Shown in pieces: positions 27,706 to 36,312 of a stretch of DNA of 64,000 nt. The notes under the pieces are model-generated. The model did no database searches. It had not been told where the DNA came from and saw nothing but the letters and a program-made list of their open reading frames with translations. Source of the stretch: Calidifontibacter indicus. GTDB lineage: Bacteria > Actinomycetota > Actinomycetes > Actinomycetales > Dermatophilaceae. The position numbers were made by a program, and so were the translations under genes. Position 1 is the first letter of the stretch. Each line of letters starts with the position of its first letter. Location of the stretch: positions 620,001 through 684,000 of the forward strand of contig NZ_QTUA01000001.1 in the NCBI RefSeq assembly GCF_003386865.1, written 5' to 3'.

Positions 27706-28968
27706 GTGACCGACTCGACCCGCCGCCGCCTCGCCTGGGTCGGCGGGATCGCGCTGATGCTCCTCTCCCTGGCCCCGCTGGTTTGGCTGCACCTCATCGA
27801 CGCCCGGCCCGGGCGTTGGCAGGTCGACCTGGAGGTCTACCGCAACGCCGGCGTCTCCCACCTCATCGGGCGACCGGTCTACGAGTCGCTCACCCCGCCG
27901 CCGCAGCTGCTGCCGTTCACCTACCCGCCGTTCCCGTCGATGATGGCGGTGCCGTTGGCGTTGTTGCCGTTCCATGTGGTCGGCTGGATCTGGTACGCGC
28001 TGCAGGCGCTCACCAACATCGCGATCGTCTGGATCGTGGGGGCGCGCTGGTGGCGCAAGCCGGAATGGTGGCGTCCGCTCACCTTCGGTCTGGCGATGGC
28101 GATCGGCTTCCAGATGCTGCCGGTGACCGACGGTTTCCGGTTCGGGCAGGTCGACGCGTTCCTGGTGTTCCTGGTGCTGGCCGACCTCACCCGGTGGCGG
28201 CCGTTGCGCAAGGTGCCGTACGGCGTGCTGGTCGGGTTCGCGGCCGCGATCAAGCTGACCCCGGCGATCTTCATCGTCTACTTCGCGGTCACCCGGCAGT
28301 GGCGCGCGTTCTGGACGTCGGTCGGCACCGCCGCCGGGCTCACGCTCTTCGCCGCGGCGATCGACTTCCAGACCTCGATCGACTTCTGGTTCGGGGCGCT
28401 GCTCGATCCCGAGCGACTCGGCAGCAACGCGGGCGTCTCGAACCAGTCGATCCGCGGCGTCATCTACCGCCTGCGCGGCGACAACACGCTCGGTTCGCTG
28501 ATCTGGGCGGTGCTCGTGATCGCCGTCCTGATCGTCGGGATGCGCATCGCCGCGCGGGCCCACGAACTGAACCGGCCGGTCACCGCGGTGGCCGCGGTCG
28601 GACTGGTCGCCGTGCTCATCTCGCCGGTCTCGTGGATCCACCACCACGACTGGCTGCTGGTGGTTTTCGCGGTGCTGATCCGGTTGGCGCACGGCGACCG
28701 CAAGCGGCTGGCGGCGGTGGGTGCACTGTTCCTGATCTACCTGTTGAAGTGGCCGTGGTGGGCGTTCTGGGCGATGAACTCGCCCGGCGACAAGGCCACC
28801 CAATGGCCGATCAACCTGTGGCAGATCCCGGCCAACAGCTACGTCATCGCGGCTCTTGCGGCGCTACTTGCGATCGGGGCGTGGCAGCGATCCGAGCCCG
28901 CTGCATCAGCACCAGTGGAGCCAGAAGCATCAGACCCGCTGCGGGAATCCCAACGCCAGTATCGTTGA
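27706..28968 (+). CDS. GT87 (DUF2029) family membrane glycosyltransferase
   Basis: About 420 aa with about 10 TM segments. The first periplasmic loop has WQVDLEVYRNAGVSHLIGRPVYES and PFTYPPFPSMMAVPLALLP, the Asp and the PPF motif of GT87 polyprenol-phosphomannose alpha-1,2-mannosyltransferases (PimE/MptC relatives). KLTPAIFIVYFAVTRQWRAF and SPVSWIHHHDW follow. GTG 27706 (or 27700) is chosen because upstream in-frame sequence is the repeat. Its 3' end overlaps the converging gene by 125 bases. Confidence 0.8.
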   Translation: MTDSTRRRLAWVGGIALMLLSLAPLVWLHLIDARPGRWQVDLEVYRNAGVSHLIGRPVYESLTPPPQLLPFTYPPFPSMMAVPLALLPFHVVGWIWYALQALTNIAIVWIVGARWWRKPEWWRPLTFGLAMAIGFQMLPVTDGFRFGQVDAFLVFLVLADLTRWRPLRKVPYGVLVGFAAAIKLTPAIFIVYFAVTRQWRAFWTSVGTAAGLTLFAAAIDFQTSIDFWFGALLDPERLGSNAGVSNQSIRGVIYRLRGDNTLGSLIWAVLVIAVLIVGMRIAARAHELNRPVTAVAAVGLVAVLISPVSWIHHHDWLLVVFAVLIRLAHGDRKRLAAVGALFLIYLLKWPWWAFWAMNSPGDKATQWPINLWQIPANSYVIAALAALLAIGAWQRSEPAASAPVEPEASDPLRESQRQYR

Positions 28969-30958
28969 CCGCGAACCCGATCACCCAGCACACGGTGACG
29001 GCCGCCATGCCGTTCGACAGCACCGGCAACCGGTCGAAGATCGGACGCAGCGGCTGGGCCAACCGCGACTGCGGACGCAGCAGCACGTAGGCCAGCAGCA
29101 GCGGGATCGCCGGCACCAACAGCGCCGCGGGGTTGTCGGTCATCATGTTCCAGTTGGCCTGCCAGACCCGTTCGACGCGGGAGAAGTTGCCGTGCACGAC
29201 GGCCTGGGCGAAGAAGTCGCCGAGGTGGGTGCGCTGGCTCGGTCCGCGCAGGTAGTCGAGCGCGGCCATGACGAAGACGACCGCCGCCGCCGCGGCCGTG
29301 ACGAGCAGGAACCGCAGCCAGGTCAGCCGCCAACCGGCGGCGTTGATCGCCAGGTAGGCGAACGCCGGCAGCATCGCGATCGGCCCGCCGGCCTCCGCAC
29401 CCCAGCCGGGGTAGCCGTCGACGAGGATCGCGGCGGCCCCGACGAGGAGGACGGTGAGCGCGGCCAGCCCGTGGCGTCCGCGGTCGCCCTGGGCCAGCGG
29501 TGAGGCGACGATCGCGGCGAACATCAGCGCCGACGTCGCGAAGAACGCGAACCCGACGTTGCCCATGCCGAAGTAGCGTCCGCCGTACACCGGCTGCAGG
29601 CCCATGATCGACAGGAACTGCAGGTCGTCGCCGTGGGTGACGTCGAGCGCGATGACCGATGCGGTGACCAGGCAGAGCGTCGCGGTCGAGCCGCCGGTCC
29701 AGCGCCGCCACGGCCCGAGCCGGGCGAACGCCGCGAGCGCCACCGCGATGAGCACGATGCCGGAGCACAGGATCTTCGTCGGATCGTCGTGCCGCCACCA
29801 CGGGTAGAGGTTCACCAGCCAGGTGGAGACCGGCATCGCGACGGCGGTGGCCGCGACGAACGCGGTGAAGTGGTGGGCGGCCTGGCGTTGTTTCTCCATG
29901 CTCAGCCGCGCGGCGAGGATCGCCCCGGCGACGCCGACCAGCAACAGCATGATCACGGCGCCGTAGAAGCCGATGAGGAACGGGCCCACCGCCGCGTGCT
30001 GCACCTGCAGCGCGTGACTGATCTCGCCGCTGCGCAGCACCGGCGCGGTCGGCGAACCGGACGGCTGCACCAGCAGGTTGCGTCCCTCCGGCAGGTTGAC
30101 CGCCTTCGTTCCGGCGCGGGAGAACATGAACGCCGACAGGTCGACCAGTTGCACCATGCCGCGCTGCCGGGTCGAGGCCGAGGTCAGCAGGCCGTGCTGC
30201 ACACCGGGGCCGACGACGACCACCGGATGCAGGCGTTCGGGGCCGGCGTCGTCGGCGAACGACCCCACGATGATCGTGGCCCGGGGCGGGGCGCTGTCGA
30301 GGATGCGCCGCAGGAACGCGTCGTCGGGGCGGTCGAGGCTGATGAACGTGACATCGCACAGGTTGACGTCGACTTGGTAGGGGTCGGGCGTGTAGTTGGA
30401 GATGACACCGTTGGTGTCGGCGGCGCCGAGCGCCGCGTCGCGTCCGGCCGCGGCGACACACTTACTACTGCCGGACGGCGCGAGCAGGGTGGCCAGCGCG
30501 CCGATATTGGCCGGCTGGGTGCGGCTCAAGGTGGTCGTGCGCCACTTCGTCCACTGCAGGTGCTTGGCCATGCCGCTGCCGAGAGCCGTCGGCTCGGGCG
30601 CGACCGGGCACGCCTGCGTGGGCAGCGACCCGGGCACCGCCCGCACCGACTTCCACAAGGTGGTGCGCACGCCGGCCGACAACGTCAGCCAGCTCTGCGC
30701 GGAGCAGCTGTGGTCGGACAGGCCGCGCGTGGTCATCGCGCCGACGGCGCCCTCGCGGGCCAGGTCCCACAGCGCGGACGTGCGGGCCTGCGGGGTGTCG
30801 TCGAAGGTGAGCCCCGGGGCCGAGACGACGATCAGCGGGCCGGGCTGGTCGCCGACCGGTTGCACCGGCGGGCGCGCCTGCACCGCCGACCAGGCGATGG
30901 ACGCCGCGAGATACGCGACCACCGTGAACGCGGTGATCAGGATCCAGCGGCGCAGCAT
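28844..30958 (-). CDS. Large membrane protein with phosphatase-like extracytoplasmic domain (paralogue 2)
   Basis: 704 aa, same plan as the protein encoded at 25530-27542: one TM, a phosphatase-like domain (LIVVSAPGLTFDDTPQART, CSAQSWLTLSAGVRTTLW, MVQLVDLSAFMF), then about 11 TM segments with LQPVYGGRYFGMGNVGFAFFATSALM and DGYPGWGAEAGGP. Identity to paralogue 1 is clear by eye, but the two have diverged. The C-terminal 40 codons are antisense to the end of the GT87 gene. Function unknown. Confidence 0.7.
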   Translation of the reverse strand: MLRRWILITAFTVVAYLAASIAWSAVQARPPVQPVGDQPGPLIVVSAPGLTFDDTPQARTSALWDLAREGAVGAMTTRGLSDHSCSAQSWLTLSAGVRTTLWKSVRAVPGSLPTQACPVAPEPTALGSGMAKHLQWTKWRTTTLSRTQPANIGALATLLAPSGSSKCVAAAGRDAALGAADTNGVISNYTPDPYQVDVNLCDVTFISLDRPDDAFLRRILDSAPPRATIIVGSFADDAGPERLHPVVVVGPGVQHGLLTSASTRQRGMVQLVDLSAFMFSRAGTKAVNLPEGRNLLVQPSGSPTAPVLRSGEISHALQVQHAAVGPFLIGFYGAVIMLLLVGVAGAILAARLSMEKQRQAAHHFTAFVAATAVAMPVSTWLVNLYPWWRHDDPTKILCSGIVLIAVALAAFARLGPWRRWTGGSTATLCLVTASVIALDVTHGDDLQFLSIMGLQPVYGGRYFGMGNVGFAFFATSALMFAAIVASPLAQGDRGRHGLAALTVLLVGAAAILVDGYPGWGAEAGGPIAMLPAFAYLAINAAGWRLTWLRFLLVTAAAAAVVFVMAALDYLRGPSQRTHLGDFFAQAVVHGNFSRVERVWQANWNMMTDNPAALLVPAIPLLLAYVLLRPQSRLAQPLRPIFDRLPVLSNGMAAVTVCWVIGFAVNDTGVGIPAAGLMLLAPLVLMQRARIAATPRSQVAPQEPR

Positions 30959-31097
30959 TCGGACAGCGTAGGTGGCGGTCCTGTGTTCCTACGAACTGCG
31001 GACGGGCGCGCACGGGCGTGATCGGGTCGGTTGGGGTGTTCGCTGGGTGGGCTGCGTGTCTCGGTGGTTGAGCCGGGGGTTTGCGTGCGTGAGCCGC

Positions 31098-31112
31098 GCT
31101 CGCGAAGCGAGC
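31098..31112. repeat. GCTCGC-GAA-GCGAGC palindrome in a dispersed actinobacterial repeat
   Basis: The palindrome sits in a wider element (about 31060-31128: CGGTGGTTGAG ... GAGTCGAACC). It resembles the GGTTGAGC/CGAGTCGAAACC intergenic repeats frequent in Micrococcales. It separates the head of paralogue 2 from the tail of the GDT1-like gene. Confidence 0.5.
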
Positions 31113-31128
31113 CCGAGTCGAACCCGAA

Positions 31129-31758
31129 TCAGACCGGCAGCCAGCCCGGCATCTCGACCCCGGCCAACTGCAGCGCCATCGTCACCGCGAAGAACAGGCA
31201 GATGACACCGGCGATGCGGCGGATGAGAGCCAGCGGCAGACGTCCCTGCAGGGTCTTGCCGAGCAGCGCGGCGAGCCCGGAGACGAGGGCGAGGGCCGCG
31301 AAGGCGCCGATGCCGACAGCGAACGGGTTGCCGCCGCGGGCCACGAATCCGGCGGTCGCCAACTGCGACAGGTCGCCCCACTCGGCGAGGAACAGGATCA
31401 GGAAGCTGGTGGTGATGACGTGCCAGCCCTTGGCCTCACGGGTCACCTTCTCGCCGAACTCCTCCTCGGCCTCTTCCTCCTCCTCCTTGGCGTGGGAGGC
31501 GCCGCGGATCAGCAGGATGCCGGCGACGAGGAAGAGCACCATGACGACGGCGTGCACCGGGTCTTCGGGCAGTCGGCCGAGCAGTCCACCGAACGCGACC
31601 GCGACGACCGTCTGCACGAGGAATGCGGCGACCACACCGATCCAGACGAGCAGCGGACGGTACTTCGTCGACATCACGAGGGTGGCGATGAAGGTCTTGT
31701 CCGGGAGTTCGAGGACGAAGAGTGTGGTGAAGACGGTGAGGGTCAGCGCGAGATCCAT
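31129..31758 (-). CDS. TMEM165/GDT1 (UPF0016) family cation transporter
   Basis: A 209-residue membrane protein with six TM helices in two inverted halves. It carries the family signature twice: ELPDKTF near residue 17 and EWGDLSQ in the second half (E-x-x-D-K/L-T/S). An acidic linker (KEEEEEAEEEF) joins the halves. Family members export Mn2+ or exchange Ca2+/Mn2+ for protons. No Mn riboswitch is visible upstream; only 36 bases separate it from the divergent DUF4446 gene. Confidence 0.9.
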   Translation of the reverse strand: MDLALTLTVFTTLFVLELPDKTFIATLVMSTKYRPLLVWIGVVAAFLVQTVVAVAFGGLLGRLPEDPVHAVVMVLFLVAGILLIRGASHAKEEEEEAEEEFGEKVTREAKGWHVITTSFLILFLAEWGDLSQLATAGFVARGGNPFAVGIGAFAALALVSGLAALLGKTLQGRLPLALIRRIAGVICLFFAVTMALQLAGVEMPGWLPV

Positions 31759-31794
31759 GGCGGGCCAAGGCTAACGGCCCACTAACCTGCCTTC

Positions 31795-32271
31795 GTGACC
31801 ACACTCGCCGTCCTCGCGCTCGTCGTCGCCGTGGTGGCGCTCGTCGTGGCCGCGGTGGCGGTGCTGCGGTTGCGCGCGGTGCAACGCAATGTCGAGGTGC
31901 TGTGGGGCGGGTCAGACCCGCACGACGTGACCACGGTGCTGCGCGGTGAGCACGACCGCATCACCGCGCTCGACCATCGCGTCACCGCGCTCGGCGGACG
32001 GGTCGACGCCGTCGGCGACCACGTCGCCGCGGGCCTGCGGCACGTGTCGGTGGTGCGCTACGACGCGTTCGGCGACATGGGCGGACGGCTGTCGTTCTCG
32101 GCCGCGATCCTCGACGACTCCGGCGACGGACTGGTGATCTCCTCGATCCACGCCCGCGGCGAATCGCGCACCTACGCCAAGGGTGTGATCGACGGACGCA
32201 GCGAGATCACCCTCAGCCCCGAGGAGCGGCAGGCCCTCGCCGCCGCCCGTAAGGACTCCCGGAATGCGTGA
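31795..32271 (+). CDS. DUF4446 family membrane-anchored protein
   Basis: 158 aa with a single N-terminal TM helix (LAVLALVVAVVALVVAAVAVL), a short coiled segment, and the DUF4446 core VRYDAFGDMGGRLSFSAAILD and GLVISSIHARGESRTYAKGV. It is usually found next to pheA and serS in actinobacteria, as here. Function unknown. GTG 31795 is the start; the 3' end overlaps or abuts pheA. Confidence 0.85.
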   Translation: MTTLAVLALVVAVVALVVAAVAVLRLRAVQRNVEVLWGGSDPHDVTTVLRGEHDRITALDHRVTALGGRVDAVGDHVAAGLRHVSVVRYDAFGDMGGRLSFSAAILDDSGDGLVISSIHARGESRTYAKGVIDGRSEITLSPEERQALAAARKDSRNA

Positions 32272-32302
32272 CCCGCGACCGACCCCACCCGAAGGGCAGC
32301 AA

Positions 32303-33253
32303 GTGAGCAACGAGACGACGTACGGCTACTTCGGCCCGCGCGGCACCTTCACCCAGGCGGCCCTCGCCGCCCACCTCGAATCCGTCGGCGCTGCAGACCG
32401 ATTGGACGCGTCCGTGCCTTTCGCGACGGTGACGGCGGTGCTCGATGCGGTGCAGGCCGGCGAGATCGATCTCGGCGTCGTGCCGATCGAGAACTCCGTC
32501 GAAGGCGGCGTCTCCGCCACCCTCGACGCGCTGAACGCCCGCGACGAGTTGTACATCCGAGCGGAGGTACTGGTGCCGATCACCTTCGTGCTGGCCGCGC
32601 GACCGGGCACGACCCTCGAGTCGGTGCGCGCCGTCGGTTCCCACTCGCACGCCTGGGCGCAGGTGCGGGGTTGGATGGAAGCGAATCTTCCTGCGGCACA
32701 CTACGTTCCGACTCTCTCGACGGCTGCTGCGGCGGAGGATCTGAGCGGCCTCGACGACCTGACCTACCAAGCGGCCGTGTGTGCACGGATGGCCGCCGAC
32801 ACCTTCGGGCTCGAGGTGCTCGCCTCGGACATCGGGGACAACGCGTCGGCGGTGACCCGGTTCGTGGTCGTATCCGGGCCTGGACACCTGCCCGCCGCGA
32901 CCGGGGCCGACAAGACGACGATCATGCTCTTTCAGCACGACGACCACGCCGGCGGTCTGCTGGAGATGCTGGAGCAGTTCGCGGCCCGTGGCATCAACAT
33001 GACCCGCCTCGAGTCGCGTCCGACCGGGGCGGCGATGGGGTCGTACGGTTTTTCGATCGACTTCGAGGGCCACCTCGACGACGCCCGCGTGGCCGAGACG
33101 CTGATGTCGCTGCATCGCGTGGCGGCCCGGGTGCGCTTCTTCGGGTCGTACCCGCGCGCCGACGCCCGCCCCGCCGAGGTGGTGCCGAGCGCGAGCGACG
33201 AGTCGTTCGCGGACGCGCGGGACTGGTTGGAGCAGCTGCGCACCCAGGGCTGA
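32303..33253 (+). CDS. pheA: Prephenate dehydratase
   Basis: Converts prephenate to phenylpyruvate (phenylalanine biosynthesis), 316 aa, monofunctional. Catalytic domain: YGYFGPRGTFTQAAL, VPIENSVEGGVSATLD, and the DNASAVTRF motif (TRF essential). It is followed by an ACT regulatory domain with GLLEMLEQFAARGINMTRLESRP, so feedback inhibition by Phe is expected. GTG 32303 has GAAGGG 7 bases upstream and begins at the conserved core; ATG 32264, overlapping the DUF4446 stop, is an alternative. Confidence 0.93.
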   Translation: MSNETTYGYFGPRGTFTQAALAAHLESVGAADRLDASVPFATVTAVLDAVQAGEIDLGVVPIENSVEGGVSATLDALNARDELYIRAEVLVPITFVLAARPGTTLESVRAVGSHSHAWAQVRGWMEANLPAAHYVPTLSTAAAAEDLSGLDDLTYQAAVCARMAADTFGLEVLASDIGDNASAVTRFVVVSGPGHLPAATGADKTTIMLFQHDDHAGGLLEMLEQFAARGINMTRLESRPTGAAMGSYGFSIDFEGHLDDARVAETLMSLHRVAARVRFFGSYPRADARPAEVVPSASDESFADARDWLEQLRTQG

Positions 33254-33254
33254 G

Positions 33255-34088
33255 CTACGCCGGGCGCACCCAGACCACGTAGTTGTTCAGGTGGTGCCCG
33301 TTGACCACCTTCGAGGCCCGGTCGCAGGTGATCAACGCGACGACGGGGGTCGACGAACCGCCCCACACCCGCTGGTCGGTCTGCAGTGCCGTCTTGAGCA
33401 CCGACTGCTTCTCGCTCACCTTCCACGACAACACGCGTCCGTTGCTGCAGCGCACGGTCACCGAGGCGCCGTTCTTGACGCGGTCGAGTTCGTAGAAGTC
33501 GTCGGGGCCGTCGTAGGTGACGTGGCCGGCGACGACCGCAACGCCGTTGGCGCCCGGCTGGGGTGACTTGTCGTACCACATGGTGGTGCGCGGCGGCGGG
33601 TAGATCTGGCCCTGGGAGTTGGTGCCCATGGCCACGATCGGCTCGGAGATGCCGACGCTCGGCACGTCGACCCGGGTGGGCACGCAGCCGGTGCCGCGGG
33701 TGCCCGCGATCGAGGTCGGACGGCTGTTGTCGGTCGGGTTCGGCACCACCGTCGGACGGCTGGCGCCGGTTGAGCCGCTCCCGCCGGCGGTGTTGCCGGC
33801 CCCGCCGCTGGCCGACGAGCCGTTCGAGCCGTTCGAGCCGTTCGAGCCATTCGACCCATTGACGGCCGACGAGCCCGCCGACGATGTGGACGGCGCGGAA
33901 CTGCCGGTCGCGGTCGATCCAGGTGTGGTCGAGTCGGCGCTCGTTCCCAACGGTTCGGCAGTGCCGGCCGGTGCCTCGGTGGTGGCCGAGGTCGGACTCG
34001 TGGCGTCGTCAGACCCGCTCGAGCAGGCGGTCAGGAGCAGCGAGGCCGCGGCGGCGGAGGCGAGTGCATGTCGGATGGGCGCGCGCAT
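33255..34088 (-). CDS. Class F sortase-like lipoprotein
   Basis: 277 aa. A lipobox LLLTAC (Cys22) suggests lipid anchoring. A Ser/Thr/Gly-rich linker of about 100 residues includes five NGS units. The sortase beta-barrel then begins at about residue 135 (RVDVPSVGISEPI). Catalytic residues: His in VVAGHVTYDGP, Cys in VALITCD, and Arg in VVWVR near the C-terminus. Class F enzymes are actinobacterial sortases of uncertain substrate; no LPxTG protein is obvious nearby. It converges with pheA, one base apart. Confidence 0.85.
   Translation of the reverse strand: MRAPIRHALASAAAASLLLTACSSGSDDATSPTSATTEAPAGTAEPLGTSADSTTPGSTATGSSAPSTSSAGSSAVNGSNGSNGSNGSNGSSASGGAGNTAGGSGSTGASRPTVVPNPTDNSRPTSIAGTRGTGCVPTRVDVPSVGISEPIVAMGTNSQGQIYPPPRTTMWYDKSPQPGANGVAVVAGHVTYDGPDDFYELDRVKNGASVTVRCSNGRVLSWKVSEKQSVLKTALQTDQRVWGGSSTPVVALITCDRASKVVNGHHLNNYVVWVRPA
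33817..33861. repeat. Nine-base tandem repeat in the sortase linker
   Basis: GAGCCGTTC is repeated three times, followed by two near copies, encoding the Asn-Gly-Ser units of the linker. Copy number may vary by slippage, in frame. Confidence 0.6.
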
Positions 34089-34295
34089 GGTGAAGTCCTA
34101 GCGAATCGTCCGGGAGGTCACCCTCAGTCTACGTGTCGGTGCGGCCGGGCGTGCAGTCGAGCGGGTCTATCGACCGGCGACGGGCGGACTGTCAGGAATC
34201 TCCCAGTCGACGGAACCTCCTCGCGGGGGAGCCCCGTCGCACTCCCGGTTCACAAACACCTCGCCACGCGAGGAAATCACCAGGGAGGAACTCTC

Positions 34296-34736
34296 ATGAA
34301 GAACAAGTTGCGGGTGCGCGCGGGCGCGGCCCTTGCTGTCGCCGGGCTGATCGGCGGTGCCGGAGTGGTCACCGCTCAGGGCGCCGAAGCCGCCGGAGAC
34401 CAGACGAAGATCTGCCGGATCAAGGGCGCCGACGGCACCGTGCTCGCGTCGTTCAAGGCCATCCGCTACGACGGGGCTGTGCGCGACAAGGTCGTCATGA
34501 AGCCCATCTACTACAAGTCGTCCAACTACTACTACAAGCCCGCCTACAGCGTCCTGCAGAAGAACTGGGCGTGGGGCACGGAGTGGACCCCCGTCACGTT
34601 CATGCAGAACCCCTGGTCGACCAAGACGATCTACACGACCTACAACTGGAACGCGCGCTCGGCGCAGATTCGCCTCGAGCTCCATCACAAGCGGGCCTAC
34701 GCCGTGGCGGTGAAGTACTGCCAGGTCTACTTCTGA
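34296..34736 (+). CDS. Small secreted protein, Tyr/Trp-rich
   Basis: 146 aa. A clear signal peptide (KNKLRVRAGAALAVAGLIGGAG, cleavage near AQGAEAAG) is followed by about 110 residues rich in Tyr, Lys and Trp (KSSNYYYKPAYSVL, NWAWGTEWTPV), with cysteines only at each end (ICRI and YCQVYF) that could form one disulfide. I do not recognise the family. A strong ribosome site (AGGGAGGAA) precedes ATG 34296. It is monocistronic and ends in a terminator. Confidence 0.75.
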   Translation: MKNKLRVRAGAALAVAGLIGGAGVVTAQGAEAAGDQTKICRIKGADGTVLASFKAIRYDGAVRDKVVMKPIYYKSSNYYYKPAYSVLQKNWAWGTEWTPVTFMQNPWSTKTIYTTYNWNARSAQIRLELHHKRAYAVAVKYCQVYF

Positions 34737-34757
34737 TCGGTCCGCCCGGCCCAGAAG

Positions 34758-34809
34758 GTGAGTGTCATGAGGTTCGAGCCAGGGACACCTCCTACCTCAT
34801 GACACTCAC
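34758..34809. terminator. Perfect 16-base inverted repeat (GAGTGTCATGAGGT family)
   Basis: GTGAGTGTCATGAGGT pairs perfectly with ACCTCATGACACTCAC around a 20-base loop. It lies between converging gene ends (34736 and 34827). A close relative occurs at 47441-47488. Confidence 0.7.
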
Positions 34810-34826
34810 GCTGCGGTGTAGGCGGG

Positions 34827-35315
34827 TCAGCCCGCCCGGCGCACCAGGGCGCGCAGCCCCGTCCGCATCATCGACCGGTGGTTGGCGACGAGCAGTGGAC
34901 GCGCCGCCCCGGCGAACCTCGATGCCGCTCCGGGCTTGGTGACCCGCGCCTCCTGGTCGTAGTGCAGGAGGCTGCCCTCGCCGGCGGGCTGCACCACGAA
35001 CCGCGACCAGCCGGTGAGATCGCCGTCCAGGGAAGCCCTCAGCGTGCGCGACACCGAGTCGTCGACCAGCGCAACCAGCTTGAGCCGCAACGTGATCGGC
35101 AAGAACGAACGAATGGCGACGTAGCCGCTGCGGTCGTCGATGGGTTCGACCGAGCGCACCTGCGGCCACCACGACGGCCATGCCTCGATGTCGTGCAACT
35201 CCTCATAGAAGGCGTCCGGGTCGCCGGGCAGCAGATGCCACGAACTGAACCGGAAGACCTTCGACGTGGGGTCGTACGCATGACTCCACCGGTCGGCACC
35301 GGCCGACGGACTCAT
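34827..35315 (-). CDS. SRPBCC-fold (START-like) protein
   Basis: A 162-residue helix-grip protein: FSSWHLLPGDPDAFYEELHDIEAWPSWWP, typical of polyketide-cyclase/START-like N-termini, then a beta-rich middle (GDLTGWSRFVVQPAGEGSLLHYDQEA) and a C-terminal helix. It binds a hydrophobic ligand in other members; the ligand is unknown here. Its ATG overlaps the stop of the upstream diacylglycerol-kinase gene (ATGA), so the two are translationally coupled and may act on the same lipid (inference). Confidence 0.83.
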   Translation of the reverse strand: MSPSAGADRWSHAYDPTSKVFRFSSWHLLPGDPDAFYEELHDIEAWPSWWPQVRSVEPIDDRSGYVAIRSFLPITLRLKLVALVDDSVSRTLRASLDGDLTGWSRFVVQPAGEGSLLHYDQEARVTKPGAASRFAGAARPLLVANHRSMMRTGLRALVRRAG

Positions 35316-36229
35316 CGCGGCACGCGCACCAGCAACGACTTCGGCTTCACCGCGATCTGCACGGTCAGCGCGTGATCGTGCACCTCGCCGTCGATCTCGA
35401 CCCGGGTCGGTTCGGCGCACTCGATCCGCACGCTGTATGCCGTCCGGCGCCGCACCTGCTTGGTCTCCTTGCGCGCGGCCCGCAGCACCTGCGAGACCAG
35501 CCGCGCCCAGGTCGCACCCTTGGCCGACAGTTCGACGACGTCGAGCGCCCCGTCATCCGGCGAGGCGTCGGGCATCAGCGTGACGCCGCCGGTGAGTTCG
35601 CCGCAGTTGCCCACGAGCACCGTGGTCAGCGGACGGATCGGCTGCAGGTCGCCGTCGTCGTAGGCGATCCGCATCGGGGTGCGGCCGGCGTTGATGTGCT
35701 TGAGCCCGGCGATCGGGTAGGCCAACCAGCTGGCGCGGTCCTTCAGCTTGTCGGAGGTCGAGGCCATGATCTCGGCATCGAGCCCGCACCCGGTCATCAC
35801 GGTGCAGATGGCCTGCTCGTCGGGTTCGCCGTCGCCGGTGGTGTCGATCTGCACGCACAACGTGTCGATCGCGCGGTCGCGTCCGGCCATCGCCGCCCGC
35901 AGGCCGGCGAAGTGGTTGCGCACCGGCAGACCGAGGTTGCGCGCGAGCAGGTTGCCGGTGCCGGCCGGCAGGATGCCGAGCGGAATGCCGGTGTCCAACA
36001 AGCCGGACGCCACGTTGCGCACCGTGCCGTCGCCGCCGAGCGCGGCGACCATGTCGACGCCCTGGTCGACCGCTGTCCGCGCCTGGCCGAAGCCCGGGTC
36101 GTCGACCGTCGTCTCCAGCCACAGCGGCGCCGCCCAACCGTAGCTACGCATGACCTGTTCGACGTGTCGTCGAAACTCGGGCATCTTCTTGATCTTCGTC
36201 GGGTTCACGACGACGGCGGCGCGCTTCAT
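35312..36229 (-). CDS. Diacylglycerol kinase family lipid kinase
   Basis: 305 aa. The DAGK catalytic domain is complete: AAVVVNPTKIKK at the start, VAALGGDGTVRNVASGL (GGDGT nucleotide loop), ILPAGTGNLLARNLGL, and the C-terminal ALDVVEL and VEIDGEVHD (the EIDGE motif). It phosphorylates diacylglycerol or a related lipid at the membrane surface. The start at 36229 was selected at the conserved MKRAAVVVNP; it is divergent from serS, 84 bases away. Confidence 0.9.
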   Translation of the reverse strand: MKRAAVVVNPTKIKKMPEFRRHVEQVMRSYGWAAPLWLETTVDDPGFGQARTAVDQGVDMVAALGGDGTVRNVASGLLDTGIPLGILPAGTGNLLARNLGLPVRNHFAGLRAAMAGRDRAIDTLCVQIDTTGDGEPDEQAICTVMTGCGLDAEIMASTSDKLKDRASWLAYPIAGLKHINAGRTPMRIAYDDGDLQPIRPLTTVLVGNCGELTGGVTLMPDASPDDGALDVVELSAKGATWARLVSQVLRAARKETKQVRRRTAYSVRIECAEPTRVEIDGEVHDHALTVQIAVKPKSLLVRVPR

Positions 36230-36312
36230 AGCGCACCCAGAGTGCCAGTCCGGTGGGGTCGCGCGGTAATCCGGGAGGCGACCGGCCCCCTGCAACGACT
36301 AGCCTGGCCCGC

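Noticed and set aside
25375-28803. Very long open frame (over 1100 codons) on the minus strand across several genes
   Set aside because: It is an antisense shadow in GC-rich DNA. Its residues are Arg/Gly/Asp-rich with no motifs, while the overlapping genes have clear families and start sites.
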